A DNA stretch of 64,000 bases from JBMONI01 sp049324575 (GTDB lineage Bacteria > Omnitrophota > Omnitrophia > Omnitrophales > Aquincolibacteriaceae): positions 62,001 through 126,000 of the forward strand of contig JBMONI010000009.1 of NCBI GenBank assembly GCA_049324575.1, given 5' to 3'. A program made the translations under genes and the position numbers. How positions within the stretch are numbered: the first letter of the stretch is position 1; every line of letters starts with the position of its first letter. Below are positions 33,133 through 41,286 of this stretch, one piece after another. Below the pieces are notes generated by a model. The model was not told where the DNA came from. It did no database searches and saw nothing but the letters and a program-made list of their open reading frames with translations.

Positions 33133-34367
33133 TTTCTCAACCGAACCGAAACGAGACGAATCCGACGTTTTCGCAGCACATCAAGAATATGGATCTCGCA
33201 TTCTTCCTCCTGGATCACCGCTCCCTTCTCCGGAACCCTCCCCAATTTCTCCAGAATAAAACCAGCCAATGAGCTGACTTCCGGCGCATTCAAGCGGGTT
33301 GAAAAATACTCATTGAACGCCGCTAGCGGAATCTTCGCTTCAACCAGGTATTCATCATGCCCGCATGCCCGGATGGGATTCTCGATCTGAGCATATTCGT
33401 CATAATACTCACCGAAGATCTCTTCGAGGATATCCTCCATGGTCACGATCCCTGCGGTCCCTCCGTATTCATCGACGCAAACCGCAAAAGACTCATTCTT
33501 CTTCTTGAACTCCGCCAGAAGTTCCGAGATCCGTTTTGTTTCGGGCACAAACAACGGTTCTCGCATCAGATGGTCCAGGCCAAGATCCGGATGCAGGAGA
33601 TATTCCTGCGCAAGGACGATCCCCAGAAGATTATCGACGGTCTTTTCATAGACCGGGAAGTGGGTATGATGCCGCTGATGAATAATCCGGATATGCTCCT
33701 GCTGAGAGTCCCCGGCATCGAGCGCTTTCATATCAACGCGCGGAGTCATAATCGCTTTGACAGGCCTTTCACCGAGCTCAAATAGTTTTTGGATCATATA
33801 GCGTTCTTGGCGATCGAGAATCCCGTGCTCCTCGCTGATGCGCACGATTGTTTTTAATTCTTTTTCCGACAATTCTTCCGTTTGCTCCCGCCTTGCTTTC
33901 GGCACGAGAAGCAAAAGAATCCTCTCTTCGATCCAGCGGGTCGATTCCCGAAGCGGAAGGATCAAGATCGAAAATATTTTGAGAGGGAAAGCGGTCCATT
34001 GCGCAAGCCCTGTATTGAGCTGGACCGCAAGAACTTTGGGAAGGATCTCGCCAAAAACAATCAGGAAGACCGCATATAAAAAAAACACTGCAGAGGCCGC
34101 AAGAGGATCCGCCAATTCGATCGCCAGCAGGGTCACAATCGCGGCAGAAAAAATATGCGCCATCATATTACCGATCAGGATGCTGATCAGTGTCCTCTTA
34201 GCCTGCGTTAGAAGCATTTGGATCCAAACCCAGCGATGTGGATTTTTTTCCGAAAGCCGCTGTTGCTCGATCCGGGAGAGTGAAAAGATCGATGTTTCGG
34301 ATGCCGCAAAAAAAGCCGCCAAAAGAACTAAAAACAAAATCAGCAGAATATCCACCGAGATCCCCAT
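33129..34367 (-). CDS. CNNM/DUF21-CBS-CorC_HlyC protein
   Basis: Full-length member of the HlyC/CorC group, 412 residues: CNNM membrane domain (about 1-180, FFAASETSIFSLSRIEQQRL), CBS pair (about 195-320, with AIMTPRVDMKALDAG and CVDEYGGTAGIVTMEDILEE) and the C-terminal CorC_HlyC transporter-associated domain (about 335-410). It likely takes part in divalent cation homeostasis. GTG at 34370 would overlap nadD by 4 bp; ATG at 34367 is equally placed, 8 nt from GGAG. Confidence 0.9.
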   Translation of the reverse strand: MGISVDILLILFLVLLAAFFAASETSIFSLSRIEQQRLSEKNPHRWVWIQMLLTQAKRTLISILIGNMMAHIFSAAIVTLLAIELADPLAASAVFFLYAVFLIVFGEILPKVLAVQLNTGLAQWTAFPLKIFSILILPLRESTRWIEERILLLLVPKARREQTEELSEKELKTIVRISEEHGILDRQERYMIQKLFELGERPVKAIMTPRVDMKALDAGDSQQEHIRIIHQRHHTHFPVYEKTVDNLLGIVLAQEYLLHPDLGLDHLMREPLFVPETKRISELLAEFKKKNESFAVCVDEYGGTAGIVTMEDILEEIFGEYYDEYAQIENPIRACGHDEYLVEAKIPLAAFNEYFSTRLNAPEVSSLAGFILEKLGRVPEKGAVIQEEECEIHILDVLRKRRIRLVSVRLRK

Positions 34368-34948
34368 CACCGCTTCTCCGCATAGAGGCCATGGCGACGG
34401 ATGAAATCAAGAACATGGTCCGGCAGCATCCCTTCCACCGATTGACCCGCTTTCAATTTTCCCCGAATCGCGGAAGAAGCGTAGGGACACAGAGGACTCC
34501 CGATCCAGGACATCCCTTCTTCCGAAGGACGAGAGGCCGTCACAGGAAATCGAGGAGCGACCAAAAGATGCGCAAGCCGCTTGATCTCATCCGGCTCCCG
34601 CCAACCGGAAAGATTCCGATAACTGTCTTCCCCCATGATCAAAAAAAGGGATTGCCCCGGATAGTTCTTCTTAAAATACCGAAGTGTTTCCACCGTATAG
34701 GAACGGCCCCGCCGGTCGATCTCGATCCGGGACATTTCAAATCCCGGTTTCCCGCGGATGGCTTCCTCCACCATGGCGTAACGCATATCAGGAAGCGTAA
34801 TTTTTGAATCTTCGTTCTTATGAGGAGACAGAAAGGCGGGAACAAAAATAACTTTTTCCAGATGAAATTGAGTTTTAGCTTTTTCGGCCAGCGCAAGATG
34901 GCCCGTATGGACCGGATCAAAAGTCCCTCCGAAGATCCCGAGTCCCAT
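34367..34948 (-). CDS. nadD: Nicotinate-nucleotide adenylyltransferase NadD
   Basis: Transfers AMP from ATP to nicotinate mononucleotide in NAD synthesis. The nucleotidyltransferase motif GIFGGTFDPVHTGHLAL begins at residue 4, and the C-terminal YASSAIRGKLKAG holds the ISSTxIR-like nucleotide motif (Ser-Ser-Ala-Ile-Arg). The ATG at 34948 fits the family N-terminus; a GTG at 34966 would overlap the proA stop by 4 bp and cannot be excluded. Its place after proBA and obg is common in bacteria. Confidence 0.93.
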   Translation of the reverse strand: MGLGIFGGTFDPVHTGHLALAEKAKTQFHLEKVIFVPAFLSPHKNEDSKITLPDMRYAMVEEAIRGKPGFEMSRIEIDRRGRSYTVETLRYFKKNYPGQSLFLIMGEDSYRNLSGWREPDEIKRLAHLLVAPRFPVTASRPSEEGMSWIGSPLCPYASSAIRGKLKAGQSVEGMLPDHVLDFIRRHGLYAEKR

Positions 34949-34962
34949 AGCAGATTCAACCT

Positions 34963-36225
34963 TCACAAACGGACATGACCGTTCCCGCGAACCAGATATT
35001 TATAGGTCATCAGACCTTCCAGTCCCATCGGGCCACGCGCATGGATCTTGTCGGTCGAAATCCCGATCTCCGCGCCAAATCCGTACTCGAAGCCATCGGA
35101 AAAACGGGTCGAGGCATTCACCATCACCGAGGAAGAATCCACTTCCTTCAAAAAAAGATCCGCTGCCTTCTTATCTTCGGTCACGATTGCATCGGTATGG
35201 GCCGACCCATAGCGGTTGATGTGCCGGATCGCCTCACCGAGATTCCGGACCACTTTGACCGCTAAGATCCGGTCAAGGAACTCATGGCCATAATCCGAAG
35301 GCTGGGCAAGCTTCGCGAATGGAAGCTCCCGAGCCGCCCGGCGGTCCGCCCGAATCTCGCATCCCCCCTGTCGCAAATGTCTACCCAGGACCGGAAGCAC
35401 CGTGTGTGCGATGGCGGCATGGACCAAAAGCGTTTCCATCGCATTGCAGACGCCGGGCCGTTGCATCTTCGCGTTATAGGCAATTGCAAGCGCTTTCCGA
35501 ATATCGGCCTTCCGGTCAAGGTACACATGGCAAACGCCCTGGTAGTGTTTGATCACCGGAATCTTAGAGCTGTCAACGACCTTTCGGATCAATGCCTTGC
35601 CCCCCCGAGGGATCACAAGATGGATCAGGTCTTCTTGTTCTAGAAGGAATTCAACCGCGGCATGGCCTTTGGTATCGATAAAACAGACCGCCGCTTCCGG
35701 AAGTCCATTTTTACGCAAAGCTTCCTTAAAAATCCGAACCAAGACTTGATTCGTGTAAAAAGCTTCCCGCCCGCCCCGCAAAATAACACAATTCCCGCTT
35801 TTAAGACAAAGGGCGCCACATTCGACTGTCACATTGGGCCGGGCTTCATAGATGATCAGAATAACTCCGATCGGAACCGAGATTTTCTGGATCCGAAGTC
35901 CATTCGGCCGCTTCCAATCCGCGAGAATCTTGCCCGATGGATCCTTCAGTCGCGCCACAGCCAGAACCCCCCGGCTCATCGATGCGATCCTGGAGGCATC
36001 AAGGGTCAGACGATCGAGCATAGCGCTATTCAGTCCCGCGCGCCGCGCAAGGACAAGATCTTTACGGTTCGCAGCCAAGATGCGGCCTGATGACTTTCGC
36101 AAAGCGGCAGCGATCGCTCGCAGAAGTTTTTCTTTGCGCCCCGGCGCCAAGGAAAGGAAAACCCCTGTGGCTTTTTTAGCTTCGCCTAATTTTTTTATGA
36201 TCTTTTTTTCCCAAACAGATCCCAT
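34963..36225 (-). CDS. proA: Gamma-glutamyl phosphate reductase ProA
   Basis: NADPH-dependent reduction of gamma-glutamyl phosphate to glutamate semialdehyde in proline synthesis. The catalytic Cys is in KMQRPGVCNAMETLLVH; other blocks are VPIGVILIIYEARPNVTVE and FGAEIGISTDKIHARGPMGL. Length 420. Of two candidate ATGs, 36225 lies 7 nt after GGAGG while 36231 abuts it, so I chose 36225. It follows proB. Confidence 0.95.
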   Translation of the reverse strand: MGSVWEKKIIKKLGEAKKATGVFLSLAPGRKEKLLRAIAAALRKSSGRILAANRKDLVLARRAGLNSAMLDRLTLDASRIASMSRGVLAVARLKDPSGKILADWKRPNGLRIQKISVPIGVILIIYEARPNVTVECGALCLKSGNCVILRGGREAFYTNQVLVRIFKEALRKNGLPEAAVCFIDTKGHAAVEFLLEQEDLIHLVIPRGGKALIRKVVDSSKIPVIKHYQGVCHVYLDRKADIRKALAIAYNAKMQRPGVCNAMETLLVHAAIAHTVLPVLGRHLRQGGCEIRADRRAARELPFAKLAQPSDYGHEFLDRILAVKVVRNLGEAIRHINRYGSAHTDAIVTEDKKAADLFLKEVDSSSVMVNASTRFSDGFEYGFGAEIGISTDKIHARGPMGLEGLMTYKYLVRGNGHVRL

Positions 36226-36244
36226 CACCATTCCTCCGCCCCGC

Positions 36245-37351
36245 TTACCAAATGATTAGATTGTCACGCAGGATGACTTCGCCGGAAAAGGCCGACCCGA
36301 GAATCTCTTTCGCTTCTGCCAATTTCTTCCCGAGGACCCGGCCGAGGTCCCCGGCATCGTAGCGCACGACTCCCCGCCCCACCGCTTGCCCTTCTTGGGT
36401 TTCGATCAAAACGACATCCTTTCTTCTGAAATTCCCTCGCATCCCCGTCACTCCGCCCATCAAAAGGCTTTTATCGCCTTTGCCGACCGCCACCGCGGCC
36501 CCTTCATCGATGACCAAGACCCCTTTCTGCTTCGCGGAAAATGCAATCCAATTCTTCTTCGCGCTGTATTGTTTCCCTCCGGGAAGGAAATAAGTGCCGA
36601 CATCTTCGTTCCTAAGGGCCCGGCTAAGGACTTGCTCTTCCCCGCCATTCACAAGCAAAAGCGGGATCCCTAGCCGCATCGCGACCCTCGCGGCTTCGAG
36701 TTTGGCACGCATGCCCCCCACCGTTTTTTCACCGGCTTTGCCACGAAGGTGTTTCACCAGATCACGATCGATCTCGAGTTCAGAGCCTACACGACGTACC
36801 CGGGTACCATCGGTCAGAAAAAAACCATCGACATCGGAAAGAATGATCAGGAGATCCGCCTGGACAAGATGGGCAACATGTACGGAAAGGATATCGTTAT
36901 CACCGAAAGCGATCTCTTCGGTCGATACCGTATCATTCTCATTGACGATTGGCAGGGCACCTAATCGCAGAAGTTCCGAAAAAGTCTGCCGGGCTTTCAA
37001 AAAACGGTCCCGCTGCTCCAAACCATCACGGGTCAGGAGTACTTGGGCCGTCGGGATGCCCTTTTTGAAAAAGAATTTTTCATACGCGTGGATCAGCTTT
37101 CCCTGTCCGATTGCCGCACAGGCCTGAAGCAAAGCCATCTCCCGAGGCCTCTTTTTCAGCCCCAGCACATCCATGCCGCACCCAATAGCCCCGGAACTGA
37201 CCAAGGTCACCTGTTTCCCCATAGCGAACAATCCAGCCACTTGCTCTCCAAGACCGTTCAGTCGGGCTTCGCTGAAGTGGCCGTGCGTGGAAGTCAGGAT
37301 ACTGGTTCCAGCTTTTACGACCACTTTTTTGCATGTCTCGAAATGCCGCAT
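36245..37351 (-). CDS. proB: Glutamate 5-kinase ProB with PUA domain
   Basis: Phosphorylates glutamate, the proline-inhibited first step of proline synthesis. The 368 residues comprise an amino acid kinase domain (VVVKAGTSILTS, TLVSSGAIGCGMDVLGL, IVNENDTVSTEEI, GGMRAKLEAA) and a C-terminal PUA domain (about 275-365, starting KGVLVIDEGAAVAVGKG), as in E. coli. GGAG lies 9 nt before the ATG within the end of obg. Confidence 0.95.
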   Translation of the reverse strand: MRHFETCKKVVVKAGTSILTSTHGHFSEARLNGLGEQVAGLFAMGKQVTLVSSGAIGCGMDVLGLKKRPREMALLQACAAIGQGKLIHAYEKFFFKKGIPTAQVLLTRDGLEQRDRFLKARQTFSELLRLGALPIVNENDTVSTEEIAFGDNDILSVHVAHLVQADLLIILSDVDGFFLTDGTRVRRVGSELEIDRDLVKHLRGKAGEKTVGGMRAKLEAARVAMRLGIPLLLVNGGEEQVLSRALRNEDVGTYFLPGGKQYSAKKNWIAFSAKQKGVLVIDEGAAVAVGKGDKSLLMGGVTGMRGNFRRKDVVLIETQEGQAVGRGVVRYDAGDLGRVLGKKLAEAKEILGSAFSGEVILRDNLIIW

Positions 37352-37354
37352 AGA

Positions 37355-38311
37355 TCAAGGCTCCATGAATTGCCGAAAATACTCTTTGAGCGCTTCGACC
37401 CCTTCTCCCGTCACCGATGAGACAAGAAAAATCGGGCCTTCTTCTGCAAGCTTCTGTTTGTAAAAACTCGACTTCTGGTTCTCAAGGTCCATTTTCGTCA
37501 CCACGATGGCAAAGGGCTTTTTCGCATAGTCCTCATTATACAAAACTAATTCGCTCTTGATAATTTTTAAAGCATCGTAGATCGATTCCGAAAACTCGGA
37601 GATCGGATCGACCACATAGAGAAGGCATTTCGCGAATTCCAGATGTTTCAAAAAATCATTCCCGCACCCTCGTCCTTCATGCGAAGCCCGGTAAAGCGAA
37701 GGAAAATCACATAACTTGATCTGCTCATATTCTGAAAGGAAGCAGACTCCGAATTCCGGCTCTTTGGTCGTGAACGGATAACTCTCAGTCTTGACATGGG
37801 CCCGCGTCAGATGGTTCAGCAAGCTGGACTTCCCCGAATTCGGCAACCCGATCATCGCAATGTCATAGTGCATGCGGACCGACACTTCCAGGTCCATTTC
37901 CTCCCCTTTTCCACCCAGGGTCGCCTTCTTGCCTCCGAAATTACCGGACCCACCCCGTCCCCCCTCAACCACAACCACTTCGTCGCCAATTTCCATCATG
38001 CTCCGCACCACCAACTTCCGCCGATGATCCGTCAAAGTCGTCCCCGCCGGCACTTCAATGACAAGATCCTCGGCATTCCGGCCCCGTTTACGGTTGCTCC
38101 CCCCATGTCCTCCCGAAGAAGCAATCCAATGGCCGGTCTGCTTTAGATGGGAAAGAGGAGGCGCCGCTTTGACTGCGCGAAAGATTACACGCCCTCCATC
38201 ACCGCCGTCCCCGCCGTTGGGGACGACCTTTTTATCGTTCCGGTGGTAATAGCTTTCACAACCATTGCCTCCGTTACCTGCTTGAACCACGATGTGTACG
38301 TTGTCGATCAT
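37355..38311 (-). CDS. obgE: Obg-family GTPase, divergent
   Basis: Ribosome-associated GTPase of large-subunit assembly. The N-terminal Obg fold is intact (VQAGNGGNGCESYYHRNDKK, GGDGGDGG, EVPAGTTLTD, GGRGGSGNFGG), and the P-loop is GLPNSGKSS (155-163). Other G motifs deviate: G3 is D202-F-P-S instead of DxPG, and G4 is TKMD instead of NKxD. The protein ends at 318 with no OCT domain. Position after rplU-rpmA is canonical. The gene lacks a visible Shine-Dalgarno: a terminator T run runs into the start codon. Confidence 0.88.
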   Translation of the reverse strand: MIDNVHIVVQAGNGGNGCESYYHRNDKKVVPNGGDGGDGGRVIFRAVKAAPPLSHLKQTGHWIASSGGHGGSNRKRGRNAEDLVIEVPAGTTLTDHRRKLVVRSMMEIGDEVVVVEGGRGGSGNFGGKKATLGGKGEEMDLEVSVRMHYDIAMIGLPNSGKSSLLNHLTRAHVKTESYPFTTKEPEFGVCFLSEYEQIKLCDFPSLYRASHEGRGCGNDFLKHLEFAKCLLYVVDPISEFSESIYDALKIIKSELVLYNEDYAKKPFAIVVTKMDLENQKSSFYKQKLAEEGPIFLVSSVTGEGVEALKEYFRQFMEP

Positions 38312-38350
38312 AAAAATAAAAAAGGACTAAAGATCGTTTCTTTAGTCCTT
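38311..38350 (-). terminator. Intrinsic terminator/attenuator between rpmA and obg
   Basis: Perfect 12-bp stem AAGGACTAAAGA with TCTTTAGTCCTT (38322-38350), 5-nt loop, followed on the minus strand by TTTTATTTTTA, which ends at the obg ATG. It would separate the ribosomal protein genes from obg-proBA-nadD and let only a share of transcripts pass. Confidence 0.85.
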
Positions 38351-38445
38351 GAAACCCGCTCTTGATTGTTATGAAATTGTTTCACGCGCTGCGTGTCAGA
38401 TAAAAAAATCGGTCCTTTGTCATGCCGCAGAACGGGCTACTACCG

Positions 38446-38694
38446 TTACTGGTTTTTCGGAATGATATTCACGACCCGATTGGCGCGAAATTCTACAATC
38501 CCGTCCTTTTCGGCAAAAAGGGTAAAGTCATTCCCCCTGCCCACAAAGGTCCCTGCCCGAAAACGCGAACCCCGTTGGCGAACGATGATGCTTCCGGCGG
38601 TCACAAATTGTCCGCCAAACGCTTTAACACCAAGCCGCTGGGCGTTGGAATCACGTCCGTTCGTTGTGCTGCCCTGACTTTTTGTATGTGCCAT
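38446..38694 (-). CDS. rpmA: 50S ribosomal protein L27
   Basis: Large-subunit protein at the peptidyl transferase centre. The 82 residues start MAHTKSQGSTTNGRDSNAQR and contain GVKAFGGQFVTAGSIIVRQR. The N-terminus starts directly with the functional tail, without the cleaved extension seen in Firmicutes. GGGAG lies 7 nt before the ATG. It follows rplU by 23 bp. Confidence 0.97.
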   Translation of the reverse strand: MAHTKSQGSTTNGRDSNAQRLGVKAFGGQFVTAGSIIVRQRGSRFRAGTFVGRGNDFTLFAEKDGIVEFRANRVVNIIPKNQ

Positions 38695-38717
38695 CTCAAA
38701 ACTCCCTTGCGCTTGAA

Positions 38718-39038
38718 TTAAACCGTAATTTCTTTAACCCGGACCCGGAAATAATCCTGGCGGTGCCCGCGAACTCGACGCGAAGCCTTGCGGCGACGAT
38801 ATTTGAGCGTCATGACCTTCGGTCCCCTGACTTCTCCTAAAAGGTCGCAAAGGACTTTGGCACCCGCAAGGTAAGGGGTCCCGATCTTAATATTTTCCCC
38901 CTTGCGGGCTAGAAGAACTTTATCAAGAATGATCTCCGAGGAATTCTCTTTGATCTCTTGCCGCTCGATTTCAAATGTCATGCCGGATTCGACCCAATAC
39001 TGTTTCGCACCGGTCTCTAAAATCGCATAATCTTTCAT
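38718..39038 (-). CDS. rplU: 50S ribosomal protein L21
   Basis: Large-subunit protein that binds 23S rRNA. From the ATG at 39038 the 106 residues read MKDYAILETGAKQYWVESG and end with YRRRKASRRVRGHRQDYFRV, the conserved basic C-terminal region. AAAGGAG lies 9 nt upstream; the longer frame is not family-like. First gene of the rplU-rpmA(-obg-proBA-nadD) operon. Confidence 0.96.
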   Translation of the reverse strand: MKDYAILETGAKQYWVESGMTFEIERQEIKENSSEIILDKVLLARKGENIKIGTPYLAGAKVLCDLLGEVRGPKVMTLKYRRRKASRRVRGHRQDYFRVRVKEITV

Positions 39039-39070
39039 GAAGACAAGCTCCTTTGGCAAATAGGCGTGAT

Positions 39071-39099
39071 ATCTTATGGAAATCAGCTGGGAGTGTCAA
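39071..39099 (-). promoter_or_regulatory. Promoter of rplU
   Basis: Minus strand TTGACA (perfect, 39094-39099), 17-bp spacer, TAAGAT (39071-39076), about 30 bp before the rplU start. Confidence 0.75.
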
Positions 39100-39114
39100 A
39101 TCTTTTTATGGGAT

Positions 39115-39966
39115 CTAACTTATTCCCCTCAAAGCACTTAGGGATCCTTGGGTCTCGAAAGACTTCAAGACTGGAAAAGATCTTCGTAATTCGCGAAGTT
39201 TTTTCAGATCCAAAACCGCTTCCACGAGCCTCTCCCCTGACGTTCCTGCCTCCGCTAAGGTCTCGCCCCAAGGTCCCACGATCATCGAATGGCCATAGCT
39301 GCGAAGCTGGGTTTCGGAATGGTTTCCCGATTGCCCCGGAGCCATGATAAAGATCTGATTCTCGATTGCCCTAGATTTCAAAAGGATCTCCCAATGGGCT
39401 TTCCCGGTCTTCCACGTAAAATTGGACGGAACAAAAAAAAGCTCGCAGCCTTTCAAAGTCCCCTCGCGAAAAAGCTCGGGAAATCTCAAGTCATAACAGA
39501 TGCTCATCCCCGCCCGAATCCCCAAGATCGGGGTCACCACTCTTCTCTTTCCAGATAAAAAAAATTCGGATTCATGGGCCTGCGGTCCTCGCTTCAATCG
39601 GATATCGAACAGATGGATCTTTCGATAGAAACCGACGATCTTGCCCTCCCCTGATATCAGGATCGAGGTATTGTAATACCGATGAGGTCTCGGTCCGGGT
39701 TCCAGAACACTCCCCACCAAGATTCCCATATGAAAATACCGCGCAAGGTCTCGGATTTTCTCAAGGATCGCCGGCATAGCGAGTGCAATCGCAGGGTAAT
39801 GCCTCGCCGGTCCTCGAAAACAGAAATGTTCGGGAAAAGCAAGAAGCTGAACACGGCGGCGGGCTGCTTTTTCGACCCATATCGAAGCGCGGGCTAGATT
39901 TTTTTTCCAATCCGAACCCGCGTTGAACTGAACACAAGCCGCGCGGATCTTAGAAGATTTCCTCAT
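39115..39966 (-). CDS. Nitrilase-superfamily amidohydrolase (Nit/omega-amidase group)
   Basis: Carbon-nitrogen hydrolase of 283 residues with the full catalytic triad: E46 (LLAFPEHFCF), K116 (GFYRKIHLFD) and C157 (AGMSICYDLRFPELF). The sequence around Lys and Cys is closest to the Nit1/Nit2 branch, whose members act on deaminated glutathione or alpha-ketoglutaramate. With gshA/gshB in the same genome a deaminated-glutathione amidase is plausible but not proven. The start at 39966 overlaps the DUF547 stop by 4 bp. Confidence 0.85.
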   Translation of the reverse strand: MRKSSKIRAACVQFNAGSDWKKNLARASIWVEKAARRRVQLLAFPEHFCFRGPARHYPAIALAMPAILEKIRDLARYFHMGILVGSVLEPGPRPHRYYNTSILISGEGKIVGFYRKIHLFDIRLKRGPQAHESEFFLSGKRRVVTPILGIRAGMSICYDLRFPELFREGTLKGCELFFVPSNFTWKTGKAHWEILLKSRAIENQIFIMAPGQSGNHSETQLRSYGHSMIVGPWGETLAEAGTSGERLVEAVLDLKKLRELRRSFPVLKSFETQGSLSALRGIS

Positions 39967-40811
39967 GAAACAACAGCAGGAGCGGCGGGACGCAAAGCGC
40001 GGTCGTTTAACGTCCAATCAAAGCGAAGATATTTAATCTTATAATCCCCGGCTTCGAGGAATTCGGCCAAATCCGTGTCATCGAGATAATAGGCGAGGAA
40101 CGAAAGCGTCGCGATCTGTCCCGGAGGAAATTTCAGCGTTGATTCCGGCAAGCCAAAATCCATGATGAAATCTTCCGCGTACCATTTAAAAATTTCGGAG
40201 GCAAGCACCTGTTTTTTTTCGATATCAATGCGATTCAGCGCAGTATTGTTTACAAATTTCTTGGTCAAAACGAATAACTGTCCTTCAACCCGCGGGCCGG
40301 TGAATGCTTCGGCCTGAAGCGGAGGACAAGTAACCGCACCACAGGAGATCGCCAGATGGATCTTCTCATCATGGAATCCTCCGATCAATTCGACCTTGCG
40401 GATCTGGTTAAAGCTGCGCTGTAATTCGTTCATCTTGAAAACGACGATATCCGACACCCCCGGGATATCCAGCAAGCTTTTAATCGGATAATGATCGAGG
40501 ACGGTACGGATCAAGGCCGCGTGATAGGCGTTGAGCCAAAAGGCAAGTCTTTCTTCGCGAGGCCAGGTTTTGAAATCAATCGGATCCTGGCTTTCCATTT
40601 TCCGGAGATATTCATCGAGGAGGGCTCGATCCTTTTGAGCCGCGGCATAGTCAACAAACCCTTCCGCATCCACATATTTCTTCAAGAATTGATCAAATAA
40701 GCTGTGGTCAAAGGGCTCCGACAGGGACCAGCCGGAAGCCGAGCCTAGACTAGAAAAGAAAACCAACGCCAACAAGGCAAGACCGCATCGCCTGGCGCTC
40801 GAATGTTTCAC
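39963..40811 (-). CDS. DUF547 exported protein
   Basis: A 282-residue protein with a signal peptide (about 1-26, ALLALVFFSSLGSASG) followed by a DUF547 domain: EERLAFWLNAYHAALIRTVL, IHLAISCGAVTCPPLQAEAF and SEIFKWYAEDF are the typical blocks. The conserved Cys-His set resembles papain-like folds; activity is unknown. The start is GTG. A run of eight C lies between the AAAGGA ribosome site and the GTG, so slippage could alter spacing. Confidence 0.86.
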   Translation of the reverse strand: MKHSSARRCGLALLALVFFSSLGSASGWSLSEPFDHSLFDQFLKKYVDAEGFVDYAAAQKDRALLDEYLRKMESQDPIDFKTWPREERLAFWLNAYHAALIRTVLDHYPIKSLLDIPGVSDIVVFKMNELQRSFNQIRKVELIGGFHDEKIHLAISCGAVTCPPLQAEAFTGPRVEGQLFVLTKKFVNNTALNRIDIEKKQVLASEIFKWYAEDFIMDFGLPESTLKFPPGQIATLSFLAYYLDDTDLAEFLEAGDYKIKYLRFDWTLNDRALRPAAPAVVS

Positions 40812-40841
40812 GGGGGGGGTCCTTTTAAAGTGCTGTTGGAT

Positions 40842-41150
40842 TTAGAACTGCAGGCCGTGTTTTTTTAAAAAATCCTGGTCAAAATCGGTCAAACCGCCGC
40901 GTATTTCCCCGACCTCTCGGCCTTCGTCCGAAAAGTACTGCTCACAGATCTCCTCAAGCTCCGTAAATTCATCGTCTGACATGGGAAAAAAATTAAAAAC
41001 ACAGAAATTGATATTGAGCCCTTGGTCCTTGAAGAGAGCCTTGGCTTTTTCGATCTGGCCAGGATCGGGATGCTGCTTGATGATCTTTTTCAGCAGCTCA
41101 ATAAGCTGCATGACATTGCCTTCGAATTCTCCTTCGCGATTTCCTCTCAT
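40842..41150 (-). CDS. Small acidic protein of unknown function
   Basis: A 102-residue protein with an amphipathic N-terminal helix (MQLIELLKKIIKQHPDPGQI) and an acidic second half (SDDEFTELEEICEQYFSDEG). No family recognised. AAGGAG lies 8 nt before the ATG, within the end of the 41-residue ORF. It is probably co-transcribed with trxB. Confidence 0.7.
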   Translation of the reverse strand: MRGNREGEFEGNVMQLIELLKKIIKQHPDPGQIEKAKALFKDQGLNINFCVFNFFPMSDDEFTELEEICEQYFSDEGREVGEIRGGLTDFDQDFLKKHGLQF

Positions 41151-41153
41151 GGC

Positions 41154-41279
41154 CTAAACTCCTTTCCTTTCCGGACCAATAGGAATGAAGAACCGATCGT
41201 GAACGGCATGATAGAAAATTTTCTCATCCTTGGCAAGCTCGATCATGCCCTGAGCAAAGTTTTGAAATGCCGCGGACAT
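41154..41279 (-). CDS. Small ORF of 41 residues between trxB and the acidic protein
   Basis: Begins MSAAFQNFAQGMIELAKDEK and ends GPERKGV, with a helical first half and a His/Phe-rich middle (IFYHAVHDRFF). It fills an otherwise empty 136-bp gap, starts 7 bp after trxB and stops 3 bp before the next gene. A GGGG lies close to the ATG and GAGGGG 12 nt upstream. The tight fit supports a real small protein. Function unknown. Confidence 0.55.
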   Translation of the reverse strand: MSAAFQNFAQGMIELAKDEKIFYHAVHDRFFIPIGPERKGV

Positions 41280-41286
41280 ATCCCCG

